Part shown: one piece after another, positions 20,860-28,064 of the stretch
How the letters are laid out: every line of letters starts with the position of its first letter
Position numbering within the stretch: position 1 is the stretch's first letter
DNA from: Cruoricaptor ignavus
GTDB lineage: Bacteria > Bacteroidota > Bacteroidia > Flavobacteriales > Weeksellaceae
Length of the DNA stretch: 64,000 bases
Direction: 5' to 3'
Assembly: GCF_900141665.1 (NCBI RefSeq)
Contig: NZ_FQYI01000010.1
Coordinates: 18,272 to 82,271, forward strand
Notes under the pieces: generated by a model
The model's database searches: none
The model's input: the letters and a program-made list of their open reading frames with translations, nothing else
What the model was told of the DNA's origin: nothing
Position numbers and translations under genes: made by a program

Positions 20860-21558
20860 TTAGTCTAAATTCTTGTTGTTCACAGTCGCCGATTTATCAC
20901 TATTAAAAGCGCGAATCGGCGCATTATAATACAGAAGTTTCGCGGTGTTCCGCACATTTCCCGTAATGGAATCCTTCACATTCACTTCTGCATATCCACC
21001 GTTTTTAAAGTCTAAATCCAAAGTTCCGATTTGGAAATACGGCGCAATAACACTCGCAGTATCAGCAATCTGCATCGCCGATTTTTTACTGAAACCAGTG
21101 AAATTCGCCTTGCTCAAATTCTTCATCTTAATCTCGGCAAAATCCGTGTTCAGCGCACCGATAAACTTCGCCTGGTCTTTCAGTTCAATCTCAATCTGCG
21201 GACTATTCAATGCACCAGAAACATTCACTTCCACCGAATCTGCCACCGAAATTCTTCTCAGTGGATTTTTGGCATAAACCGTCACAGTATAAAAATCCAC
21301 ACCGGAAACTTCCCTTTTCTCACTGATATTCAGCATATTATCTTCAACATTTATCTTCAGGTTATCCGCAAAATTCGGGTAGGTTTCCACATTCACAAAA
21401 CTTGAATCGCTGCCTGCCAAAAACACGCGAAACTTTCCATTCAAATTTAGCGAATTAAAATCTTCCACGCTAATATCTTTCGCCACGATTTCACCTTTCG
21501 GCGAAATTTTTCCGCAAGAAAAAATAATCAGTAAAAAAAGGAAATGCCAGGTCTTCAT
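20860..21558 (-). CDS. Head-GIN (DUF2807) domain lipoprotein
   Basis: 232 residues with a lipobox at C15 (LLIIFSCGK). The mature part is the repetitive short-strand beta-solenoid of DUF2807 (putative auto-transporter adhesin, head GIN): the ISVEDFNSLNLNGKF entry and regularly spaced I/V-x-N/D strands. Role unknown, probably surface or periplasmic. Its ATG overlaps the stop of the upstream PIN toxin (ATGA), an odd coupling. Confidence 0.85.
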   Translation of the reverse strand: MKTWHFLFLLIIFSCGKISPKGEIVAKDISVEDFNSLNLNGKFRVFLAGSDSSFVNVETYPNFADNLKINVEDNMLNISEKREVSGVDFYTVTVYAKNPLRRISVADSVEVNVSGALNSPQIEIELKDQAKFIGALNTDFAEIKMKNLSKANFTGFSKKSAMQIADTASVIAPYFQIGTLDLDFKNGGYAEVNVKDSITGNVRNTAKLLYYNAPIRAFNSDKSATVNNKNLD

Positions 21559-21971
21559 CTTCTGTTAAAAACGAAATTCAACTTTTGCGGAACATAATTC
21601 TGAAACTGCCGGTCTGAACTGATGAGCGGCATTTTATCAGCAATGGCCTGAGACACGATGAAATGGTCAATCTGATCGGAATGATTTGGTGCGATTTCTA
21701 ACCTGAGGTATTGCTGAAGATGCGATTCCGAAGAATGTAAAATATTCAGGTAAAACTGCTCCTTCAAAGATTTCACCAGTGCATCCAAAGATTTATACTG
21801 CGTCATGATTTTCTTTCTTTTAAATAAAAAACCGATTTCCACAACACTTAAAGCACTGATGTATAGCGTATTAGAAAAATCAGACAAAATATTCCTGACT
21901 TCAGGCGAGAATTCATCTTCTTCACCTAAAATCATAAAAATGGCAATATTTGTATCGAGAAGATAGCGCAT
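21555..21971 (-). CDS. PIN-domain ribonuclease toxin (VapC-like)
   Basis: 138 residues. PIN metal-binding acidic residues are visible: D6 (YLLDTNIA), E45 (LSVVEIG), D102 (DQIDHFIV) and D120 (LISSDRQF). Family members cleave RNA, often tRNA, when unbound by antitoxin. The upstream 54-residue ORF abuts its start codon without a gap and is the likely antitoxin. The stop overlaps the DUF2807 start by 4 bases. Confidence 0.9.
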   Translation of the reverse strand: MRYLLDTNIAIFMILGEEDEFSPEVRNILSDFSNTLYISALSVVEIGFLFKRKKIMTQYKSLDALVKSLKEQFYLNILHSSESHLQQYLRLEIAPNHSDQIDHFIVSQAIADKMPLISSDRQFQNYVPQKLNFVFNRR

Positions 21972-22136
21972 CTATTTCAAAACCGCCCTCATATCCAGTA
22001 TTTCGCCCGTTCCCTTATGCCTCAAAACAGCTTCCCAGGTTTTCGAGATTTTCTTCGGCTCTTCAGCCTTAGTTACCTGCTTTTTTGGCACTGGTTTTTT
22101 CTTTAATTTTTTGGGGGTTATATCGTTCGTTTCCAT
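21972..22136 (-). CDS. Small putative antitoxin, partner of the PIN toxin (54 residues)
   Basis: An ATG-initiated 54-codon ORF whose TAG stop directly abuts the ATG of the PIN toxin. The N-terminal half is Lys/Pro-rich (ITPKKLKKKPVPKKQ) and likely disordered or DNA/RNA-contacting; the C-terminal half (KTWEAVLRHKGTGEILDM) could be the toxin-binding segment. I recognise no antitoxin family (not RHH, AbrB or Phd). The antitoxin role is inferred from position, size and charge. Confidence 0.7.
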   Translation of the reverse strand: METNDITPKKLKKKPVPKKQVTKAEEPKKISKTWEAVLRHKGTGEILDMRAVLK

Positions 22137-22149
22137 TTTTCCTTTTTTA

Positions 22150-22157
22150 CAAATTTA
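22150..22157 (-). promoter_or_regulatory. -7-like element before the small antitoxin gene
   Basis: The complement reads TAAATTTG, matching TAnnTTTG, 13 bases before the antitoxin ATG. It overlaps the end of the upstream GT2 gene and would give a very short leader. Confidence 0.45.
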
Positions 22158-23117
22158 CAGAATTTCTTCCACCTGGTAATGCTTTTGGCCGCGCGAAGTT
22201 CTGATAATCAGCTCGCCCAAAAAACCGGCGATGAAAAGCAGCGTGCCCAAAATCATCATCGTAAGCGAAATGTAAAACCACGGATTTTCTGCTATCAAAT
22301 TGCCGTAAATATTCTTGGCGTAAACTTCGTACAGCTTGGAAATTCCCAGCCAAAATGCCGCAAGAAAACCGATGATGAACATCAGCGTACCCACCGCACC
22401 GAAGAAATGCATCGGCCTGCCGCCGAATTTGCTCACGAACCAAAGCGTAATCAAATCCAGATAGCCGCGCACAAACCTATCGGCACCGAATTTCGAAACG
22501 CCGTAGGGCCTTGCCTGGTGCTGCACCGGTTTCTCCGTGATTTTTTTGTAGCCAGCATTCGATGCCAAAACGGGAATCCAGCGGTGAAGATCGCCGTACA
22601 CATCCACCGATTTCACCACCTGATTTTTGTAGGCCTTCAGTCCGCAGTTGAAATCGTGCAGCTTCACGCCGGAAAGTCGGCGCGCTGACGCATTGAAAAG
22701 TTTGGACGGCAGATTTTTCGTCAAGGCGTTATCATAGCGTTTCTTTTTCCAACCAGAAACCAAGTCGAAATCTTCCACGGCAATCATCTGGTAGAGCTCC
22801 GGAATTTCTTCGGGAAAGTCCTGCAAATCAGCATCCATCGTAATTACCACATCTCCCTGAACCTTTTCAAATGCAGCGTGGAGCGCCTGAGATTTTCCGT
22901 AATTTCTGGAAAACTTAATGCCCCTAACCTGCGGATTCTGCACCTTAAGATTTTCGATAATTGCCCACGACAAATCCGTGCTGCCATCATCCACAAACCA
23001 AATATCGTACGGAATTTGGTTGGCACGGCACACCTTATCCACCCTGGTGAAAAGCTCCTCCAGCGAATCCTGCTCATTCAGCAGCGGAACGATTACGGAA
23101 AGTGTTGGGTTTTTCAA
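22155..23117 (-). CDS. Family 2 glycosyltransferase, DPM1/GtrB type
   Basis: 320 residues. The GT-A domain (1-230) has LSVIVPLLNEQDSLEELF, WFVDDGSTD and the DAD metal motif (TMDADLQDFP). Two C-terminal membrane helices (about 238-260 and 280-305) are typical of polyprenyl-phosphate sugar transferases such as GtrB. It probably makes undecaprenyl-phosphate-linked hexose for envelope glycans. The start is TTG, and TTGA overlaps the stop of the upstream PIN toxin by 4 bases. Confidence 0.92.
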   Translation of the reverse strand: MKNPTLSVIVPLLNEQDSLEELFTRVDKVCRANQIPYDIWFVDDGSTDLSWAIIENLKVQNPQVRGIKFSRNYGKSQALHAAFEKVQGDVVITMDADLQDFPEEIPELYQMIAVEDFDLVSGWKKKRYDNALTKNLPSKLFNASARRLSGVKLHDFNCGLKAYKNQVVKSVDVYGDLHRWIPVLASNAGYKKITEKPVQHQARPYGVSKFGADRFVRGYLDLITLWFVSKFGGRPMHFFGAVGTLMFIIGFLAAFWLGISKLYEVYAKNIYGNLIAENPWFYISLTMMILGTLLFIAGFLGELIIRTSRGQKHYQVEEIL

Positions 23118-23542
23118 TTTCTCAAATTTTTATGGATAAAATCTAATGCTTCGGTTGGTGAAAAAATTTCAACTTCCGCGCCCGAAAAATCTCTTAAATT
23201 TCTTGTGACGAAGCCGCTAAGACTTTCAATTTGCAAAGAACAAAAAATCTGAACGGCATCTTCAAAGTCCGGATAATCCGATTTCAGCGCCTGAATAACC
23301 ATCCCGTTTTTCACATCTAAAACTTTGATTAATTCTGAAAGCTCAAGCAAATTTTTCCGCACAGCTTTTTCCGGATGAATTTTCCGCATTAAATAATGTA
23401 CTGTCACGAAAGAATGGCTGCTGCAAAAAAGCGCGATTTCCTTACTTTCAGCATAAGCGAAAATCTCTCGGGAAGCCTTGTAGAACGGAACTCTGCCACT
23501 CAGAAAATCTACGATGATGTTGGTATCAAGGTAAAAATTCAT
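23114..23542 (-). CDS. PIN-domain toxin (VapC-like), second module
   Basis: 142 residues with PIN acidic residues D6 (FYLDTNII), D92/E94/D95 (YPDFEDAV) and D118 (VTRNLRDF). The preceding DUF6364 antitoxin overlaps its start by 4 bases (ATGA), and its own stop overlaps the start of the GT2 gene. It is divergent in sequence from the first PIN toxin. Confidence 0.92.
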   Translation of the reverse strand: MNFYLDTNIIVDFLSGRVPFYKASREIFAYAESKEIALFCSSHSFVTVHYLMRKIHPEKAVRKNLLELSELIKVLDVKNGMVIQALKSDYPDFEDAVQIFCSLQIESLSGFVTRNLRDFSGAEVEIFSPTEALDFIHKNLRN

Positions 23543-23784
23543 AGGCCGTATTTTTCCCGATAATATTCGTCCAAAGCTTTCTTTTCATCAAAATCTTTCG
23601 GCAAGGGAAGGCTTCCTCCCAAAGTTTCAACCTTGGATTTTCCTACGCTATCTGTTTCGGAATCAACCATTTCCTTTAAAAAATTGTTGACGATTTTGGA
23701 TAAACTTTTTTGATGGCCTTTCGCAAAAATCTTGGCTTTTTCCGCCACACTCTGTTCTATCGTCAAAGTCAGTTTGGTTGTCAT
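23539..23784 (-). CDS. DUF6364-family antitoxin
   Basis: 81 residues from ATG. An RHH-like N-terminus (TTKLTLTIEQSVAEKAK, then FAKGHQKSLSKIVNNFL) is followed by an acidic, toxin-wrapping tail ending in ALDEYYREKYGL. A longer reading from 23814 is rejected because it would run through the promoter -7 element. It likely neutralises and autoregulates the adjacent PIN toxin. Confidence 0.88.
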   Translation of the reverse strand: MTTKLTLTIEQSVAEKAKIFAKGHQKSLSKIVNNFLKEMVDSETDSVGKSKVETLGGSLPLPKDFDEKKALDEYYREKYGL

Positions 23785-23800
23785 TTCCGTATGATTTTTA

Positions 23801-23808
23801 CAAATATA
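23801..23808 (-). promoter_or_regulatory. -7 element of the DUF6364-VapC operon
   Basis: The complement reads TATATTTG, a perfect TAnnTTTG match, 16 bases before the ATG at 23784. It fixes the antitoxin start. Confidence 0.65.
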
Positions 23809-23820
23809 CGGCATTCTTTT

Positions 23821-24411
23821 TTATGATGGATTTCTCGTGCGGAAAAAACTTCCGAAAAACAGCGACAGCAAAAGGTAAAACGCACAATACCCGGCAAATA
23901 CATATCCGAAATTTTTCGCGGTGAAAACATCCTCATTTTTCGCTTCCTTCGCTGCAATGCGAACTTTGGCTTCGGCATATTTCTGTTCCAGTTCCTTATC
24001 CTCCTCAGAATTTGGGATTACGATTTTTTTCGCCTTCTGGTATTCATCTTCCAAAGACTGCTTGAAACTCTCAATAAATTGATAATTAAGGAGTTGCTTC
24101 GTATCCTTGTCGATATAATTGATGTAAGCGAACATCGTGGCTGTCGTCAAAATACCGCCTACAAACATCGGCACAAATGCCCTTCCGTAGGCATCGCGAA
24201 AACTCACCTTGCGCTTCGTTCTGCCCTGATAATATACCGAAAGAAAGGCACCCACACCTGAAATAAGCGGTGCCACAAATGCCGCCACAATCATCGTATT
24301 CCGGTAATAATTGACATCCCGAAAGAAAATATTCAGCACGAAAAAAATGCCCGCAGTAATTATAAATATCAGAAAACCAACAACATACGGATTTCTTGCA
24401 AGCTTCATCAT
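23821..24411 (-). CDS. DUF4199 domain-containing membrane protein
   Basis: 196 residues from tandem ATGs at 24411/24408. It has four hydrophobic helices: about 10-28, 40-60, 78-98 and one near 170-188. A charged, helical stretch (110-155, with SLEDEYQKAKKI) lies between the third and fourth. This is the DUF4199 layout, a Bacteroidota inner-membrane family of unknown function. The frame stays open upstream to 24531, but that part is antisense to the SRP RNA and not coding. Confidence 0.85.
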   Translation of the reverse strand: MMKLARNPYVVGFLIFIITAGIFFVLNIFFRDVNYYRNTMIVAAFVAPLISGVGAFLSVYYQGRTKRKVSFRDAYGRAFVPMFVGGILTTATMFAYINYIDKDTKQLLNYQFIESFKQSLEDEYQKAKKIVIPNSEEDKELEQKYAEAKVRIAAKEAKNEDVFTAKNFGYVFAGYCAFYLLLSLFFGSFFRTRNPS

Positions 24412-24443
24412 CTTTCTATACCCTCTCTTTTGATTTTTAAATT

Positions 24444-24473
24444 TTGTTAAATTTCCTGAAATGCGTATCTTTG
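24444..24473 (+). promoter_or_regulatory. Canonical promoter of the SRP RNA gene
   Basis: TTG at 24444-24446 (within TTTTG), 19 bases, then TATCTTTG at 24466-24473: a full TTG-N19-TAnnTTTG promoter just upstream of the predicted RNA start. Confidence 0.85.
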
Positions 24474-24477
24474 CAGC

Positions 24478-24577
24478 GGCAAGTCCTACACAACCAGCTC
24501 CTGAAAATCCTCCAGGGTGGGAACGCAGCAAAGGTAATCGGTTGTAGCGGTGTGATGTAGGTCGCTTGCCATTTTTT
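24478..24577 (+). ncRNA. ffs: Signal recognition particle RNA, small bacterial type (4.5S)
   Basis: About 100 bases that fold into one long hairpin: GGCAAG (24478-24483) pairs with CTTGCC (24565-24570), and CCTACAC and ACAACC pair with matching segments on the far arm. The apical domain holds the conserved Ffh-binding core (CAGGGTGGGAACGCAGCAAAG region, about 24513-24533). The closing stem followed by ATTTTTT also acts as terminator. It scaffolds Ffh for co-translational membrane targeting. Confidence 0.92.
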
Positions 24578-24581
24578 ATTT

Positions 24582-25262
24582 CTAAAGTTCGAAATGCTCG
24601 CCCAGTTCTGGCAAAGTAAATTCGATATTTCTTTCCGCAAAATGTTTTTTCGCCTCATCGTGATTGATGGTAATCGGCGGAAATGTATCGAAATGGCAAC
24701 CCACAACCTTCTGCGTTTTCAGCAGTTCAGCCGCCGCAAAACTCGCCTTCTTCGCGCACATTGTGTAGTGCGAGCCCACCGGTAAAATTGCCGCCGAAAT
24801 TTCTCCGAAAAGCTTCGGGAAGTATGCCATATCAGCCGTTACACCTGTATCACCAGCAAAATAAATATTCTTCCCTTCCAAACTGAAAATGTAGCCGCAA
24901 GGCTCACCGCCGTAGCTTCCGTCCGGAAAGCTGCTGGTATGCTGCGCCGCAACCATAGAGATTTCCAGGCCGGAAAGTTTCGCGGTGCCACCAAGATTAA
25001 TGTCGATGCTTTTCGGATGATTGAAATGCCCGCAAATTTCCGGCTGACCGATAACCGTGGCTTCCGGATGATGCTTCAGCACTTCTTCCACATCAGCGAT
25101 GTGATCCTGATGAGCGTGCGTAATCACCACATAATCAATCTTTTGCGCCGAAATATCGAAGCCGGATTTTTCCTTCTGAAAATTATAAAATGGATCCGTG
25201 ATGATCGTAATGCCATCGTGCTCAATCAGGAAGCAATTCTGCCCAAGGAATGTGAATTTCAT
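24582..25262 (-). CDS. Metal-dependent hydrolase, MBL fold (UPF0173/UlaG-like)
   Basis: 226 residues, the UPF0173 length. The metallo-beta-lactamase metal motif HAHQDH (THAHQDHIAD) is at about residues 50-55, and further ligands lie in AGDTGVTADM and the late GCHFDTFPPI segment. The N-terminus (FTFLGQNCFLIEHDG) is typical. Substrate unknown. The 3' end is within a few bases of the convergent SRP RNA terminator. Confidence 0.93.
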   Translation of the reverse strand: MKFTFLGQNCFLIEHDGITIITDPFYNFQKEKSGFDISAQKIDYVVITHAHQDHIADVEEVLKHHPEATVIGQPEICGHFNHPKSIDINLGGTAKLSGLEISMVAAQHTSSFPDGSYGGEPCGYIFSLEGKNIYFAGDTGVTADMAYFPKLFGEISAAILPVGSHYTMCAKKASFAAAELLKTQKVVGCHFDTFPPITINHDEAKKHFAERNIEFTLPELGEHFEL

Positions 25263-25389
25263 ATTTTTAAGATTTTAAAACCAAGATGTGAGAGCCAGGA
25301 AACAAGGCCGCAGAGCTAAATCTCAGGGCGTCGTTTTTTCTTTTTTATTATCAATATCATTTCCGAATGCCAAATTTAAAACTTCAAAC

Positions 25390-26337
25390 TTACCCAAGAT
25401 TTAATCCTGCAGAAAGCAAAACCGCCATCATCAAAGTCAATATACCTACCTGCTTCAAGTACGGATCCAGCGATCCAGGCTCTTTGATGTAGAGGATTTT
25501 GCGGCGCAAGTTCATCATCGGGAAAATTAAAATCATCACGATGAATGGGTAATATTTTCCACTTTGGAAAAAGCCCTGAAGCCCCAGCCAAACAAGGATG
25601 AGAAGCAGCGGAAGCTGCATCAGCAGCATCTGGTACAGCATCGCATTTCGGTAGCCAATTCTCAGCGCCAGCGATTTCTTCCCGGAAACCCGGTCGCTTT
25701 CTATGTCACGCATATTATTCAGGTTCAGCACTGCGGCGCTCATCATCCCGATGGCTGATGCAGGCAGCAAAATCTGCCACTCGAACGATTTGGTGAACAG
25801 AAAATAGCTGCCGCAAACTGATACCAGGCCGAAAAACAGGAACACCATCAAATCGCCCAAGCCTAAGTAACCATAGGGTTTTTTGCCGATGGTGTAGCCA
25901 AGTGCCGCCAGAATGCAGGCAATTCCCAAGCCGATGAAAATCCAGAAATCCCGCCCAAAATCCGGCGCGAAAGCGCGCCAAAGCAAGGCAACCGTAGCGA
26001 TGAAAGAAACTGCCGACATCAGGATAACGGCGGTTCGCATCTGTTTTTCCGTCACCCTGCCAGAAGAAACCACGCGCTGTTCCGCTTCGTTGACGCGCAG
26101 CTTATCGGTGCCCTTTATGCCGTCGCCATAGTCGTTCGCATAGTTGGAAAGGATTTGGTAAAGCAGCGTGACGAGCATTGCCAGCGCGAAAATCAGCCAG
26201 TCCCAATGCTCGCCGTTTTGGCGAAGTTTCCAGCGTGCGATGAAGCTGCCGGCAATCACGCCGCTTACAGAAAGCGGCAGCGTTCTCAGCCTTGCGGCTT
26301 GCAGCCAGGGATTTTTTTTCGTGTTATTTTTTGCCAA
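25390..26337 (-). CDS. menA: 1,4-dihydroxy-2-naphthoate polyprenyltransferase
   Basis: 315 residues, a UbiA-fold integral membrane prenyltransferase with about nine helices. The first Asp-rich motif is NYANDYGDGIKGTD (near 65-78) and the second is NNMRDIESDRVSGKK (near 210). It attaches the polyprenyl tail in menaquinone synthesis. The start is TTG (MAKNNTKK), as no in-frame ATG is available. menB lies about 0.75 kb upstream on the same strand, with a HEPN/MNT module in between. Confidence 0.95.
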   Translation of the reverse strand: MAKNNTKKNPWLQAARLRTLPLSVSGVIAGSFIARWKLRQNGEHWDWLIFALAMLVTLLYQILSNYANDYGDGIKGTDKLRVNEAEQRVVSSGRVTEKQMRTAVILMSAVSFIATVALLWRAFAPDFGRDFWIFIGLGIACILAALGYTIGKKPYGYLGLGDLMVFLFFGLVSVCGSYFLFTKSFEWQILLPASAIGMMSAAVLNLNNMRDIESDRVSGKKSLALRIGYRNAMLYQMLLMQLPLLLILVWLGLQGFFQSGKYYPFIVMILIFPMMNLRRKILYIKEPGSLDPYLKQVGILTLMMAVLLSAGLNLG

Positions 26338-26349
26338 AAATTTTTACTT

Positions 26350-26667
26350 TTAAAATGTTTTGCCGTTTCTTTCATACAAAACCTGCCCGCGTCTTTCGAT
26401 ATGGTCTTTCAGGCTGTCGCTCTGCAAGAGATGAAAAACCGAAATATCAAACAAATAAGGGAGCGAAGAATCATCAAACCTGCCCCAAAGCGCGCTGGCG
26501 GTATTATTCGTCACATTTTCGCCAAAAAGCGTGATGTCAATATCGCTGCCCTCCCTGTAATTTCCCATCGCACGGGAACCGTAGATTACGACTTTCTCTA
26601 TTTCCGGAAATTTTTCAAACTCGGAATAAAGCACTTCCAGCGTGGTATCCTTCAGCCCGAATTTCAT
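26350..26667 (-). CDS. MNT-type minimal nucleotidyltransferase (antitoxin of a HEPN/MNT module)
   Basis: 105 residues. The pol-beta-type nucleotidyltransferase motif GSRAMGNYREGSDID with the catalytic DxD (near 30-45) is intact, and a third acidic residue lies in the FDISVFH strand. In type VII toxin-antitoxin systems MNT proteins inactivate the HEPN toxin by adding nucleotides to it. Its ATG overlaps the HEPN stop (ATGA). Confidence 0.93.
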   Translation of the reverse strand: MKFGLKDTTLEVLYSEFEKFPEIEKVVIYGSRAMGNYREGSDIDITLFGENVTNNTASALWGRFDDSSLPYLFDISVFHLLQSDSLKDHIERRGQVLYERNGKTF

Positions 26668-27062
26668 TTCAAGGATTGCATTTTTTCAAGAAAATCTAAA
26701 AACAGTTCGTAATAACGGTTCTTAATTTTCTGCTCGATTTCTTCCACCAGACTTTCATTGTAAGTATGCACCGTGCGAATTCTGTCGTCAATCATTTTCA
26801 TCCAAATTTCTCCCTCAGAAATTAATCCAAAACTGAAAGCCTGCCTCACAGCATCACGGCTTCCTGTAATTCCAGCGATACCCTGATAAGTAAGATAATC
26901 TTTCATAAGCTTCCAGGCCAATTCATATGTGAATTCAAAGCACTGAATAAGCCCCAGTTCTTCGAATTCGTTCAGCTCATCTTTTTCGAGAAATCTTGTG
27001 AGCTGCGCTACCGCACTTTCATAGTGCTCCAGCCTTTGCCTCCACCGTATATCGCCATCCAT
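26664..27062 (-). CDS. HEPN-domain protein, HI0074 type (toxin of a HEPN/MNT module)
   Basis: 132 residues from the ATG at 27062; one codon upstream is an in-frame TTG. All-helical HEPN fold with FEFTYELAWKLMKDYL and the catalytic-type motif RIRTVHTYN (an Arg-x4-His arrangement near residue 97). HEPN toxins are RNases held off by the MNT partner downstream. The pair is inserted between menB and menA. Confidence 0.92.
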   Translation of the reverse strand: MDGDIRWRQRLEHYESAVAQLTRFLEKDELNEFEELGLIQCFEFTYELAWKLMKDYLTYQGIAGITGSRDAVRQAFSFGLISEGEIWMKMIDDRIRTVHTYNESLVEEIEQKIKNRYYELFLDFLEKMQSLK

Positions 27063-27092
27063 CAATTATCGCTTATCTCTTATCAATTATCA

Positions 27093-27932
27093 CTAAGAAA
27101 TCCACTGATTCTCGCCGAAATCCGGTTTGCGCTTTTCCAGGAAAGCATTGCGGCCTTCCTTCGCTTCGTCCGTCATATAGGCGAGCCTCGTGGCCTCGCC
27201 CGCAAAAACCTGCTGGCCCACCATTCCATCATCCGTCAGGTTCATCGCAAATTTCAGCATTCGTATGGAAGTCGGCGATTTTGCCAGAATTTCCTGCGCC
27301 CATTCAAAAGCCGTGTCCTCCAGCTCAGCGTGTGGGATTACCGCATTTACCATCCCCATTGCTTCGGCATCTTTGGCAGAATAATTTCTACCCAGGAAGA
27401 AGATTTCCCGCGCCTTTTTCTGCCCCACCATTTTAGCCAGATAGGCTGAACCGTAGCCACCGTCAAAACTCGTAACATCGGCATCGGTCTGCTTGAAGAT
27501 CGCGTGCTCTTCGGACGCCAGCGTCAGATCGCACACCACATGCAGCGAATGTCCGCCGCCTACTGCCCAGCCGTTTACCACGGCAATTACAACCTTTGGC
27601 ATAAAGCGGATGAGGCGCTGCACTTCCAGGATGTTCAGCCGATGCCTGCCATCATCACCCACATAGCCCTGATGCCCCCTTGCTTTCTGATCGCCGCCGC
27701 TGCAAAATGCGTGAACGCCATCCTTCGGGCTTGGGCCTTCACCAGTGAGCAAAACCACGCCGATTGACGAATCTTCGTAAGCATCGTAAAACGCCTCGTA
27801 AAGTTCCGAAGTGGTTTTCGGGCGGAAGGCATTGCGCACTTCAGGCCTATTGAAAGCGATGCGTGCCACGCCGCCACATTTTTTATAGGTAATATCATCA
27901 AATTCCCTCGCGGTTTTCCAATCTGCAGTCAT
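27093..27932 (-). CDS. menB: 1,4-dihydroxy-2-naphthoyl-CoA synthase
   Basis: 279 residues, a crotonase-fold enzyme. MenB signatures are the GDQKARGHQGYVGDDG loop, WAVGGGHSLHVVCDLTLAS and TDADVTSFDGGYGSAYLA. It closes the naphthoate ring from o-succinylbenzoyl-CoA in menaquinone synthesis. The start ATG is clear and preceded by non-coding AT-rich sequence. The 30-base gap to the HEPN gene has a small TATCAATTATC repeat. Confidence 0.97.
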   Translation of the reverse strand: MTADWKTAREFDDITYKKCGGVARIAFNRPEVRNAFRPKTTSELYEAFYDAYEDSSIGVVLLTGEGPSPKDGVHAFCSGGDQKARGHQGYVGDDGRHRLNILEVQRLIRFMPKVVIAVVNGWAVGGGHSLHVVCDLTLASEEHAIFKQTDADVTSFDGGYGSAYLAKMVGQKKAREIFFLGRNYSAKDAEAMGMVNAVIPHAELEDTAFEWAQEILAKSPTSIRMLKFAMNLTDDGMVGQQVFAGEATRLAYMTDEAKEGRNAFLEKRKPDFGENQWIS

Positions 27933-28020
27933 AATTTAATTTTGCGTAAAGATACGGCTTTGAGATATTTTAGAATTTTTTGCTTAAATTGGTAAGAATC
28001 TGTTCCATTCGCAACAAATA

Positions 28021-28046
28021 AAAATCCCGACTTTCCGCCGGGATTT
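28021..28046 (-). terminator. Intrinsic terminator after the baeRF-like gene
   Basis: An 8-bp perfect stem (28022-28029 with 28039-28046, AAATCCCG/CGGGATTT) and a run of T on the minus strand, 19 bases after the stop codon. Confidence 0.85.
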
Positions 28047-28064
28047 AATTTCTAATTCAAAATT

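Noticed and set aside
23539..23814. The longer start of the DUF6364 antitoxin at 23814
   Set aside because: It would place the promoter -7 element within the coding region; the ATG at 23784 is better.
24437..24706. ORFs overlapping the SRP RNA region on either strand
   Set aside because: The SRP RNA fold, promoter and terminator explain the sequence; the ORFs are shadows of RNA or of the MBL gene.
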